Shown: positions 53,651-64,000 of the stretch, piece by piece
Position numbering within the stretch: position 1 is the stretch's first letter
Layout: each line of letters begins with the position of its first letter
Assembly (NCBI GenBank): GCA_963556195.1
Contig: OY744531.1
Coordinates: 48,917,200 to 48,981,199 of the forward strand
DNA from: Sepiola atlantica
Taxonomy: Eukaryota; Mollusca; Cephalopoda; Sepiida; Sepiolidae
Direction of reading: 5' to 3'
DNA: 64,000 bases
Position numbers and translations under genes: made by a program
The notes under the pieces: model-generated
What the model was told of the DNA's origin: nothing
Seen by the model: only the letters and a program-made list of their open reading frames with translations
Database searches by the model: none

Positions 53651-53796
53651 AACGATGATAATTTTAACACGTTAACGGCGGCGAAGCGAAGAGGCATTCA
53701 AACTTCTATAAGTGAAGGAACGATGCATATAAAGCAGGTGACGCTACGCTGTGTTACTACTACCATTTTACGGTGCTCTACTTTTTAACGAGGAGC
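53651..53796. other. Spacer between SINE copies
   Basis: No repeat match elsewhere in the window was noticed. Confidence 0.35.
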
Positions 53797-53925
53797 TTCA
53801 AATATAAAATATTTGTTATTGTTTATATCTATGGACGTATACGTTTCGTTTTTTTCAATCAAGACTCATCAGCATAGAAGTACGACTATTCATCACCGGT
53901 CACACGATTCGAAACCCTTTTATAT
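53797..53925 (-). mobile_element. Same SINE, head-truncated second copy
   Basis: Almost identical to 53471-53575 (TTGTTTATATCTATGGACGT, ATACGTTTCGTTTTTTTCAA, TCAAGACTCATCAGCATAGA). It breaks off inside the B box, where TTTTATATATATATTTG follows. The near-identity points to a recent duplication or insertion. Confidence 0.85.
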
Positions 53926-55965
53926 ATATATTTGTAAAGATTCCGCTAGGATGAAACATATGCGTATGCAGATAATAATTAAATATTCATTGTTAAATAA
54001 TTATTTGTAGTCCCCGTTTTGCTGGGCGATTTAATGCGAGATATGACAGTTGTCAACCTTGGCTATAATGCAACGTTCCTTTATGTATAACACTTTACAT
54101 ACGTATGTCTGTAAATACATATTTAGGTAGGAGCCCCCTAAATTAACTTTCTAACTAATTGTCTGTATTAGCCGTTTTGGGGGATCGTTAGATTATGCAT
54201 TATCATTAGAATTCCATGGTCCTCTATTCGGATTTTTATGTAGCTTATATCAGCTAGTCATTACCGGGTAACTGGTAATTTAAAATAGGCCACTACTCTC
54301 TATATATATGGCTTACAAATCTTTTTGACAGGGTGATATATTTGAACGCCTACGAATTGTTACCCGATTATGGATTAAAAGTATAATTTTAGCATGCAAT
54401 TTCATTACTAACATTTCTAGTGTAAATTGTTTTTGTTTTTTTGGTAAAGTCAATGTTTGTTCAGTAATAAATGTAAACTGTTCGATATTATATATTCAAT
54501 TACCAATAAAAAAACTGTTGAATTAGAAAGGGCGGAGATAATGTAATATGAAAGAGAACATTATTAGTATCATATGGTGTATTGTTAGAAATGAATTTAT
54601 GTAATTAAGTCCTGGCGTATGCTTAGACGAGTGATATTATGTAATTAGTGGTAATAAATTATGACTTAAAATTATGATTTAACCGTGACTGTACTTACGG
54701 ATAAAATGGGGGGGGGGGGCGGCGTTTCCATCTCGGTTTTTTTCATCTGGAGGGTTTTTGAAGCTGAGGACACTAGGCATTTAACTATGTAAATAGACCA
54801 GAGATGTAATAAGGAAATCAAAATTATACTAGTTCAATAAAACTAATAAGTCATGAGCTCATGGAAAAAATTAGCTATTAATTACTTTGGTATATACGAT
54901 TCTTTCATTGTTTTTTTATTGGGGGGGGTATATTACAAAAATAAATTCAGATACTTAATGAAACTATAGCCCCATTTCGAATCCTTAAATGTAGAATTTT
55001 TTAAGTATAGCATTAACTTCTAACTATGGAATTGACTTAATTATCTCCCTTTATATGTTTACACATGACGTATGTCTAAACATTAGTTATTCTTTCAACT
55101 AAATAAATAATAAACAATCGTGATCAGTAGATTAATTCGATTAACTGGATTTTTTTAATTTCTTATCATTTTTTTATTTAATTTTTTTTTAATTTTTGAA
55201 CTTTCCGCTTTTTAATTATTTATTTTTGATTACTGTTTATTATTACTTTTCTAAAGATAATAATATGACATCAGTTGGATCATCATTTGGTGCTGATCTA
55301 ACATTTATGAAATTAGTTTTGTGTTTCGTATTAGTTTTACTTTAAATAAAAAATATCCAATTAGGTTTCTTCACATTTCAGATTAGTAATTAGCAATTAT
55401 TAACATTAAATAGTAATTTTCCAACTGTTTCCAAGAGCTTAATTTACGGGTTTTTTCTAGTTAGGACTTTGACCGATCTGCTTAGGTAATGAGACTTGCT
55501 TCGCGTGGCTTTAGTTTTATAACCACCATAAGGTAGACGTCTTTGGAATCCTGTGTAATTATTTCCCGGGCGGTCCATTTGTGCTTTATGTCTTTTCCAT
55601 CACGTGATTTTTGTCCATGTTCTCCAAATCACAATGCTTTTATTAGGAACACTCATTTTAAATATCCTCCCCTTTGTCCTTCGTTTTTCTCTTGGTTTTT
55701 GACGTTATGAGATGTTGCTACAATTTCAATACACATTCTAATAATCTCTGAAAATTGGCAGAAATGGTATTAAATTGTAAATGTTGTATTTATCTGCCAT
55801 TAAACACGTGTAAGATTGCAAAAGATTAAAGATAGAAACATTGTTTTTTATATATAAGATATAAATGATAAACATCCAACGATGTGTTGAAATAATTATG
55901 AAATAAAAAAAATTGAGGAATCTCATGATAATTATGACTTTTGATTGATTTCGGCAGTTTCATTG

Positions 55966-55966
<1 letters not shown>
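53926..55966. other. No gene
   Basis: About 2 kb of AT-rich sequence with G runs at 54708-54718 and 54922-54929. No domain, repeat pair or tRNA-like box was recognised. Confidence 0.4.

Positions 55967-56015
<49 letters not shown>
55967..56015. repeat. (TA)n microsatellite
   Basis: About 47 bp of TA. Confidence 0.97.
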
Positions 56016-56021
<6 letters not shown>

Positions 56022-56239
56022 CAGTCAACGCGGATCAACCAGTTTGGTTTTTTAAAAGCTTGAATACAGCTTCTATTGTTGGACTAATGAAGGTTTTTTA
56101 GAATGACCTATTAAACATAATAAATAGTTTAGAATTCTACAAGAACACCATAAACATTCAAAGAGAACTTTAAGATACAATAAAAACATTAGACTTTAGG
56201 ACAAATTATTTATCAAGGTGTCTAAAACAAGAAAATTTT

Positions 56240-57945
56240 ACAAGATGTCTAAAACGAATTACAACAAATTAGTAAACAAAAATCTAACAAAAAAATACAG
56301 AAAAACAATGAAAAAATAACTGATAAAGTACAGTTTAGCGACAGGGTATACCAACTGAAACCAAAGGATGCTTAGATATTATTGAAAGACCACAAACCGG
56401 GATTGTTAAATAGGACTACTCCCAAATTAATCAACCCAATCAGGCCTAAAATAAATAAAAAATCAGTAAACTTTTTCCTGGAAAATACTAAGTATAAGAC
56501 CACTAAAGGAAAGCTGCATCATAACTAATGGATTAATACACCCAGTACAATTAATTGGTTTAATGAAACCGGAAGAAAAAGAACCACTATACTTTCATCC
56601 AATTCGATATAATGGAGTACTACCCTTCAATTATAAAGGAGTCATTTCACAAGATCTTGGATTACATATGAATATTACCAGCAAATAAATGGATATCATC
56701 TATAATTGCTGTAAAACTACCAATTTCTAATAATGAGCAATGAATGAAAAACATTCTACGGATTCATTTGATGTAGCGATGGGTCACTGGACTATGAGGA
56801 AATGTCTGATTTGGTAAAACTCTTTATCTTATATAAAACTACTGAATCAGTCTGATTAACGTTAAAGACATAGAATTGTATAGGATTGATGGACTAGCTA
56901 TAATTAGAAATAACACTAACTTTTAAGCTGAAAGAATTAAAAAGTGTATACACGAAACTATGAAAAAATTAAGACTTAGAGTTAATATGAAAGCGGGAAT
57001 TAAGATTGCCAATTTCTTGGATGTTACATTTAACCTAAACTATGGCACATATAAACCATATATGAAAGAAAATTATGACCCAATACATGTTAGTCCCAAG
57101 TAAAATAATCTAAATTCTCTTATTAAACATATCCTAATATCAATTAGCCATAGAATCAGCAATAATTCCTCTACTAAGGTTATTTTTAATAAGAATAGTT
57201 ACACATAAAATAACATTTTAATAAACAGTGGTTATGTTAACACTAACATTGAGTATCACAACAAGAATAATAGATAGAAATAGGAGAAATAATAGGAGAA
57301 ATAGAGGAAAAAGGAGAAACAGGAAAATTATTTGGTATACCCTCCTGTTTAATCTGTTAGTTACATCCAAAATTGGACAATTAATTTTTTAATTCGGCAT
57401 TTTCCGGCAAATAACACCCTACATAAAATATTTAATAAAAATGCTGTTAAACTTAGTTATAGGAGTACAAATAAATTAGAAAAATAATTAAGAGTCATAA
57501 TAGACATATAGTAAACCGTAATAATAATAATAATAGAATTAATAATACACAAGATAATAATAAGGAAAATAATGAGTGTAGCTATAGAGATAAAAATGAA
57601 TGTCAGCTACAATTAAAAAGTATAGTTTATTTACGAATCGTGTCTCCAGAAAACAATTATTGTCTAGAAAAAGTTTACATGAACTGATTTTAAGGCTAAA
57701 TATAGAAACCATAAAATATTGTTTAATACCCAGGTAAGAGCAAGGGCACTTCACTATACAAGCACATATTGTCTCTAAAGAAAAGTAATATAGTACATGT
57801 ATTGAACGGGAGCGTCCTAAAGAAATGCTACACAACTCGACCTGTTTTGTTTGTCTTAATGAAAAACTGGCTATTCGCCTATTATTGCGTTCTCGAATAA
57901 AGATGAACTACTGAATCACCCTGGATGAATTTGGTAATAAACTAG
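56240..57945 (+). pseudogene. Penelope-like element, decayed but nearly complete
   Basis: Plus-strand pieces in shifting frames follow the order of Penelope-like proteins. Near 56340: FSDRVYQLKPKDAYIIIKDH style segment and LINPIRPKINKKSVNFF (the KDHK..LINP.KS..G.SK block; exact residues depend on frame). Near 56875: LYRIDGLAIIRNNTN, the palm motif usually YRDDG, here with the first Asp replaced by Ile. Near 57010: NFLDVTFNLNYGTYKPY. Near 57150: ISHRISNNSSTKVIFNK. Near 57320: a KIIWYTLLFNLLVTSKIGQL segment. Near 57575: NECSYRDKNECQLQ. Near 57680: TDFKAKYRNHKILFNTQ with the Arg of the GIY-YIG nuclease. Near 57850: CFVCLNEKLAI. Many stops and frameshifts; inactive. Both enzyme halves, reverse transcriptase and endonuclease, are present. 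Confidence 0.75.
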
Positions 57946-59170
57946 TGAATGTACCATAACATTCCATAAGGAAACTAGTATGTGCTTTCCAGTATAACAG
58001 TAACATTAAAACATCCCCAAAGTATACATCTACTGTTCCTTTAATTCATAAATAAGGGCAGTTCAATTAAGCTTCAATATCACACATCAATGGGTAATTT
58101 GATCTTATAACCCCACATTGAAAAATTAGGAGGTGGACTATGAAATTTAGTAGTTAAATCGGACTAGATTATAGTTAGTAATTAAACTGATAATTTAATC
58201 ACTATTAATGAATAATAATGTTAATAATATCTGTCTTGTTTCCACTATATTCAACATTATTGTCCATACCTGTGTTATCATGATATAGTTCTGTGGATGC
58301 ATCCTTTGTCACATGTAAGTGTTATATATATGTTTTCTAAATTTTCTTTAGAAAGAGTAGGATTTTAGGATTTTATTATTTCTTAAAATGGGATGTTTTG
58401 AAATATTTATTTATGTCTTTTTTTTCTTAGTATAAGATTAATAGGTTAAGTAAATACCGATTACATCTTCTAATTGGAAAATCAAGGGAGGTTCGAGAGC
58501 GCTCTATCCCTTAATAGAGTTTAGGAATGGCCTATGCTGGAAATCTCATTTCTTTGATCAATCATAACTCAAAAACAAATAAACCAAATTAGTTAAAACT
58601 TTGCACAAAAATTTTATTTCATAGGTTCTATAGGTGTGTAGAATTCCAGCATCATTAGTCAAGGCAACTCAGAGATCCAGAAAGTTCAATCATGAAATCA
58701 TGTTATCTGCGTGTACGTACGTATGTTCCATCTTGTATCTCATCAACTATTTGATGGATTCAGTGGATTTTGGGCAGAGATAGGGGTTCTAGGGTTTAGT
58801 TGATGGCATTTTAATTTTAGTTTACCATATACCTTTGTATTCCAGAAAATTCGAAAAAACCTTATGAGAAGGCATTGTATTGAGGCATAGCCTTTACAAA
58901 AGTAGTGACATTCCATGAAAAATGCCAGTATACTGAAATCATATGCCCTTAATAGGGTTAAGATGAAAATTAATATACACTAAATGTACAAAAGCAAGGA
59001 AATTCCCAAATTTTTACACTTTTATTGTCATTAAGGGTATGACTACATATCAACAAAACCATTTCATTATCACATCACTACAGTATAATTTTTTTTTTAA
59101 TTTTCTTATTTCTGTGTTCGTTAGCATAGGGACGAGGCATTCTTCCAAATGCCAGACTATCACATGCTAT
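57946..59170. other. No gene
   Basis: This includes the probable 3' region of the Penelope-like element and 58490-58960, a mixed-composition stretch (CAAGGGAGGTTCGAGAGCGC, TGTTCCATCTTGTATCTCAT) that looks like an inserted repeat but has no second copy here. Confidence 0.4.
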
Positions 59171-59878
59171 TTAGAGGCTCCAACCGAGTGCTCTTTTAAG
59201 GATTTTAGCCGTTCCCTTAAGTGCAATTATTTGGATGTCTTTTGCACTTGGTTTTCCGGGAATACTTTCCAGATACTTTTTGAAATTTTTCTTCATGAGG
59301 CCTTTAGCTCCTATTATAACTGGGATAATGTTGATGTTTTGTAGGTTCCAGTTTCTCTTCATATCATACATTAGGCCTTGGTATTTTGTCACCTTCTCCC
59401 TTTCTGCTCTTTTTAAGCCACTGTCATTTGGAACACTCACCTCAATCAGTGTTGCCTCTTTTTCTGCCTTATTTAATATGACTATGTCCGGTTTGACTGC
59501 TGCATTTTCCAGGTAGGTAGATGTAGGAACCACATAATCATAATGTATAGTATACTTATCGTTTCCCATAGTCCTTTCCGGTAGATGTTCCCAGGACTTA
59601 GTTCTACATTGGATGTTTAGATGTTTACAGATGTTCCAGCGTATGTATTTGCTTACACCATCATGGCGCGTTGTGTAGCTTCCATCTGCTAACATAATTT
59701 TGCAGCTGGATATCAAGTGATTCACACTCTCCAGTTCTGTGTGACAAAATCTGCACTTGCTATCATTACTAAGTCCTGCCATCTTTTTAAATGCATTAGT
59801 CATAAGACCTTGGTCTTGGGTCGCCATTATAAGCTGTTCCTGATCATAATGGAGAGCGCCTCTTTTAAGCCAGTCCAA
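59171..59878 (-). pseudogene. LINE C terminus: zinc knuckle and restriction-like endonuclease (235 codons open)
   Basis: The longest credible frame in the window. From its ATG: MDWLKRGALHYDQEQLIMAT and QDQGLMTNAF, then at residues ~42-59 CRFCHTELESVNHLISSC, a CCHC knuckle. RHDGVSKYIRWNICKHLNIQ follows. At ~129-146 lies PDIVILNKAEKEATLIEV, which fits PD..(D/E)xK-type catalytic spacing as PD...E..LIEV, then VSVPNDSGLKRAEREKVTKY. It ends at GTAKILKRALGWSL. This is the C-terminal half of R2/NeSL/HERO-like LINE polyproteins, where the nuclease nicks the target for reverse transcription. The true protein begins further upstream, so the ATG is internal. Upstream pieces at 59880-60450 are frameshifted. 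Confidence 0.82.
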
Positions 59879-60450
59879 AGAACCTTCTTTGTCAATATAA
59901 TATTTAGATATCTCATCAAGAAAGTGGGTTGCACGTTTTTGTTCTGCCCACTCTTTAAGGCTCCTTTTTTTAATGTTTCAGTGTATATTTTACGACTTTT
60001 TTGGGCTATCTCTGTTGCGGGTTTTGTTGGGGTTTCAACCTCGTCTGATAAACAGCCCTGTCCGAAATGCTTGGCCAGATATATTATGGAAGTTGTTTGG
60101 CTAGCTCTTTTTTTTATGTTCCCGTACCATTGTGAGGTTCGGGTTTATGGAGCTTGTCAGATATTGTCCAATACTGACAATAGTGGCTCTATGTTGGTGG
60201 TTGATTTCTGAAAGTCCCAGTCCTTCCTCTCTTCTAGGTAAGTATAGTCTTGGCAAACATTGGTTCCTGTATATAACTCGGTGGAGTATTAATTTTTTCT
60301 TGTTTTTACATCGAGCCTATTGATTGTTTGTTGGTTTTCTCAACGGGCAAGCTTTTAAATATTTTCCGCTGTCTTTTTTCCCATTTTAAAACACATTTCA
60401 TAGTATTTTAGCCCAGGAAGTCTTTTTAATGGCGAATATTTTCCACCTCA
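59879..60450 (-). pseudogene. Upstream part of the same LINE, frameshifted
   Basis: Minus strand: KTAENI near 60365; RLDVKTRKKLILHRVIYRNQ then CLPRLYLPRREEGLGLSEIN and HQHRATIVSIGQYLTSS (the thumb and RRE.GLGL..I segment) at about 60310-60140. An A-run shifts the frame, then TSIIYLAKHFGQGCLSDEVE at about 60095 and PATEIAQKSRKIYTET, and a second A-run shifts again into SLKEWAEQKRATHFLDEISK joining the open frame at 59878. The two frameshifts at homopolymer A runs (about 60106 and 59970) are the main breaks. The palm domain further upstream is not readable. Confidence 0.72.
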
Positions 60451-61017
60451 CGTTTTACTGAGCCTTGCCTGCATCCACGAACGTACCTCTTATTGGACGT
60501 TTTACCCTTTGGATTCATTCTATCTTCGCCGCACCTGAAGTTGTGGTTTTTGGAATTTAACTTTGAATCCGCTCTCACCACCTCTCGTGCCTATTAACGA
60601 CCTACCTATCTACATTTCATTTTCTCCGCTGGACTTTTCGACACCGGACTTTTTAGCAATCGGACATTTGCTTGCATTCGGACAGAGTTTTGCCCTGTGT
60701 TTCTTTCCCTACAACTTTTATTTTACTCTTTCAAATTTTAAATCTTGGCCTTTGCCAACTTATCTATCCCAGCGACTTCCTCTGATGATAAGATTTTGAT
60801 CTTTGAAAAGCCTGGCTTAAGGAAAATTTAACTTGAATAAATTGCCTTTTTGCGGAATATACCTTGCTCTGAGCAATTGAATTGAAATTTGATTTGGCTT
60901 TTGCTTTTCTAATTCCTTTCCATTCTTCTTCATATCTACCTGCTCTATCCTGGATATTGAGCTGTATACTTTTCACAATAGGTTTTACCTTTCCTAAAAG
61001 TTCGCTTTTAGTACACC

Positions 61018-61019
<2 letters not shown>
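60451..61019. other. Mixed-composition stretch, possible element UTR
   Basis: Non-repetitive within the window. CCTCTGATGATAAGATTTTG, ATCTTTGAAAAGCCTGG at 60779 resembles the TGATGA..GAAA block of retroposon ends. Open frames at 60563-60799 and 60764-60976 are not recognised. Confidence 0.35.
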
Positions 61020-61087
<68 letters not shown>

Positions 61088-61097
61088 AAATTAAAGA

Positions 61098-61155
<58 letters not shown>
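61020..61155. repeat. Two (TA)n tracts
   Basis: 61020-61084 and 61100-61155, separated by GTTAAATTAAAGAATG. Confidence 0.97.
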
Positions 61156-61739
61156 GATTTTAATATTCCCACACTAAGCACAATAAGTCTCGACTTTATT
61201 TGATATGTCCCATTCTTTTGAGTTTACCGGATTAAGGCGACAGGTGCGTTGAGTTTTCAGCCGGGTGATGCATTTGTTATTTCTCTCTCTTTCTAGATTA
61301 TTTGTTGGTTACATAGTATATCACCGTATTTGATGGTTATATAGTATATCACCGTATTTGATCGATACCCATGTAATAAAGGTTCATACATTTCCACGGT
61401 GACACAATCGGCATGCCGAACCAAAAGTCTGCACCAGTAAGCATTACTCCACTTGTGTACGTAACTGACCCCTGTCCTGTATAGCTCATCGTTACACTTG
61501 ACCCGAGACTCTTAAAATGCCAGGTTGGTGTCTGGCGTGTTCAGTCTTTCATTTTGGGGAGAACGCCTTCTTTAGCCTTTGTTGGAGAGTGTTGGTGTAA
61601 CGATTAAAACACCGGTTTCTGGTGAGTTAAGTAACCAGTTCAGGGGTAGACTTTTTGTCAGCCAGTCTGGCAATCCCTTCCCTTCCTATTTGGCTTTTGA
61701 AGGGTTTACTTGTTAGCTAGCTTGTTTAGAGGCAAGGGG
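61156..61739. repeat. Spacer with a tag shared with 63.2 kb
   Basis: CGGCATGCCGAACCAAAAGT, CTGCACCAGTAAGCATTACT at 61408 resembles CGACATGCCGAATCCAGAGT, CCCCGTCAATAGCTATTATT at 63187. TGGTTATATAGTATATCACC, GTATTTGAT is directly repeated at 61304-61360. Confidence 0.5.
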
Positions 61740-62345
61740 ATTGAACGCTGGTGACGTGGTCTCTTTCGGGCTTGATCTGTCTTGAAGTGATTTCTACTTT
61801 TTTCTACCTTTTTTCATATTATGCCTTCCACCAATCCACACAACAAACACCTTACTATTTTATATATAACAGCACAGGTTTCAGATCAAACTTTTTCTTG
61901 ATGTTCGGTCCTTTCCCTTTGGCAAATTTCCTCACATCCTTGCTTTTTGCGAGACTAATCTGGATGCTTCTATTTATAGCAACGATCTATATGTGGATGG
62001 TTATTTACCTCGTGTCCGCTTAGACTCTTCCACTAATTTGCATGGTTTGCTCTTTTTCTTCGCAATCATCTCTCCATTGCACGTGTACCCAGCGTTGAAT
62101 CGCACGCGTGTCTTTTTAGCTGTCTGAGGTTGTCTTTGCTGCACCCCGCTCCCTATTTCTTCTTTTTGTACCGTTTCTCTTCTGCTAATTACTGCTCTGT
62201 TTTTATGCTATATCCAGCAGTATTGATGATTCATTGTAACTTCATACGACAAACTCCATATTTGTTTTTGGTGACTTGAATGCTCAATGGAAGGCGGCAG
62301 TTGAATCTTTGTACAGATGAGGGAGAACATTAGAGTTGAGATGTA
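61740..62345 (+). pseudogene. APE-type LINE endonuclease fragment
   Basis: Plus-strand pieces: YNSTGFRSNF near 61860 (the start of the domain), a frame change, then FPHILAFCETNLDASIYSN at about 61927 and DLYVDGYLPRVRLDSSTN, where ET is the conserved metal-binding Glu region. After a broken stretch, ISSSIDDSL, one stop, then SIFVFGDLNAQW near 62250 (the GDFN motif as GDLN). Order and spacing match the first 150 residues of the APE nuclease of jockey/CR1-like LINEs. No reverse transcriptase follows. The 90-codon frame 61751-62023 covers only the first piece and then leaves the coding frame. Confidence 0.7.
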
Positions 62346-64000
62346 TCGGTGTTCGTTGCGGTGTTGTTTTATTTCATTACAAGATAACAAGAGTTATGCA
62401 ACTTTGGCTTCAGCTTTGGACCAATCTTTATATATTTCCATATAGTTTTGGAATCTATTATTACTAATTAGTAACTATTTTATTCATGGTATGTAACTTG
62501 GTTGTTTTTTTGTTTTTTGTTTTGGGAGTATCAAATATTATTGTTGGTTATTTTGCAAGCCAAGTTGTATGTTTCAGTCTAACGGATTCGTGGATTATTG
62601 ATACATCCAACGTGGGCTCATCATTAACATATTCAACTCGCAGCCCAAATGGCGTATTCTTCTTTTCTTGCTTTGAAATAAAGACCTGAATTGTGGCTGA
62701 AAGACGCATATGTATGAAAAATGTGTGGGGCATGATGCCAATCCAATGTAGTAATGTAAGGCTAACTCGTCTCTTCTTATTTTCCCGTGGTTACTTGTAT
62801 GCCTCAGAATACAGGCTCTCAACCGGAGAGGTGGCAAATGCCATCAGTGCCAATCTAAATCTTTGGTGATGGATGGTGTTCAATTCTTTACTGTATGATT
62901 TCCTTGTTGATCCGTAAATAAAACAGCCATAGAATAATTAAGATCTTACAAGTGTTCAATAAAGTTTCAATAGTGTTTTTTTATCAGCTCCTAGAGTTGT
63001 ATATGCTATGATTCTAAGAAATTGGATGGTTTTGTTGCACGGCAATTTTTATTTTTGTCCTAATCCAGGGTGCCCGTTTTTTGGGGAGCTGGGGTTTCTC
63101 ACATTAAAAACCCACAGTGTCTCTAAACTTGCCCCTGTAGGGAGGAAAGTGGATAGGGACTCAACAGACTCGACAAAACTTTAACTCGACATGCCGAATC
63201 CAGAGTCCCCGTCAATAGCTATTATTCCATTTTTGCGCGTATGTTTTGATAGTGATCGAGAAGTAGGGAACTAGAGAGAGATAGGGAAAGGGTGAATAAT
63301 AGAGAAGGAAGTATAGAGTAAATTGAGTGACCACCTCAGCCGGAAACAATCAATTTTAATACAAGTCTAATGTGTATTCTGCTATGTACACGGCAGTCTA
63401 CATAAAAACAAACGAAAGGGGAACAATAACTCGGATGTACAAGACGTGTACGCACCACTCTTCTCATTTCCTTGGCTAATCATATGAATTCATTTTGACG
63501 AGCCGATGTCTTCTTCAGTTCGTCTCCGCGTACTTTATTGTCGGAGCTGACTGCATTCTCACCATCGCAGAACCACTTAAAGTCATCTCTGATTACGCCA
63601 ACCATGTGTAGACTCGCTTTGTTCCCACTGACAATCCAAATGGATCCTGAACACACTGCTAGTCAATAAAAAAACACGAGATGGGCCAAAAAATAAACAT
63701 CAAGTTATGCAAAGAAAACAAACTGCGTAGCGAGAGATTTATCGATTAGGTAATCGGGCAGAAACATCAATCTATCTCATCAAAAACCTTCAGATCATCC
63801 GTTTCGCGTCATTAACTTCTTTTATTTAGATTTCTCCTCTTCGTCAAAATTACTTCTGTATAGTTTTGTAGGGCCGCCTTTATTGTTTAGCGGAAATACT
63901 TCTTTCCTTTGTTATCTGTGACTTTTTTGGTGTTGTTACTTTGTTTTTTAAATGAGTCGGACTTCTGCATAGAGCTCGCAAATATCTGCCTCGGGATTAT
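62346..64000. other. No gene
   Basis: Moderately AT-rich. Open frames at 62486-62689 and 62595-62837 overlap on opposite strands and show no domain. The shared tag at 63187 is the only repeat match noted. Confidence 0.4.

Noticed and set aside
59717..60211. 164-codon plus-strand open frame
   Set aside because: It is the antisense shadow of the minus-strand LINE coding sequence.

Overview
The window looks like gene-poor DNA from a cephalopod mollusc, most likely an octopus. This is inferred from the very AT-rich composition, the dozens of (TA)n tracts, several tRNA-headed SINE families, and decayed Penelope-like and restriction-endonuclease-type LINE elements lying side by side. I found no convincing host protein-coding gene, functional tRNA, rRNA or CRISPR array. 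It is probably intergenic or deep intronic sequence. Nearly all open frames come from simple repeats or from dead transposable elements.

Layout. 0-7 kb: a 77-bp-arm foldback next to (TA)n, a first array of ~62-bp repeats with a U2-like core, and a tandemly duplicated ~0.4-kb unit. 7.2-7.8 kb: a composite retroposon whose head matches the 5' end of U2 snRNA. 8.4 and 23.2 kb: two near-identical copies of a ~383-bp mariner-type MITE. 13-20 kb: a polypyrimidine tract, SINEs and a 560-bp MITE with very long terminal repeats, then a minus-strand APE-type LINE (19.6-20.8 kb). 21-29 kb: a second U2-like array, more SINEs, a minisatellite and an open Penelope-like GIY-YIG fragment (26.6-27.0 kb). 29-31 kb: minisatellites, two further U2-like heads and a ~47-bp tandem array. 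33-36 kb: a complex foldback, a minus-strand Penelope-like C terminus and a third U2-like array. 36-40 kb: an APE LINE fragment, a small MITE and a LINE of the restriction-like-endonuclease type with an inverted 5' piece. 42-46 kb: an 89-bp insertion with an 11-bp target duplication, a fourth U2-like array and a ~30-bp minisatellite. 48-51 kb: five relics of one mariner lineage. 53-64 kb: duplicated SINE, a Penelope-like element (56.2-57.9 kb), a second restriction-like-endonuclease LINE (59.2-60.5 kb) and an APE LINE fragment (61.7-62.3 kb).

The most unusual signal is a family of repeats that share the 5' segment of U2 snRNA (the part including the branch-point recognition motif GTAGTA). One form is a dispersed retroposon with a GC-rich body (7.3-7.8 kb, with a decayed minus-strand relative at 13.9 kb). 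A second is a ~47-bp tandem array made from one box of that body, beside two U2-like heads (30.6-31.1 kb). A third is four arrays of ~62-bp monomers that join the U2 core to another box of the body. I infer that pieces of one U2-derived element were amplified separately.

A second theme is that many unrelated short elements here carry a 3' block of the form CTGAnGA-spacer-GAAACG and end in an AT-rich or (TA)n tail. The TA-targeting MITEs in turn sit in those tails. All family calls rest on reading the translated sequence and aligning by eye; none was checked against a database.
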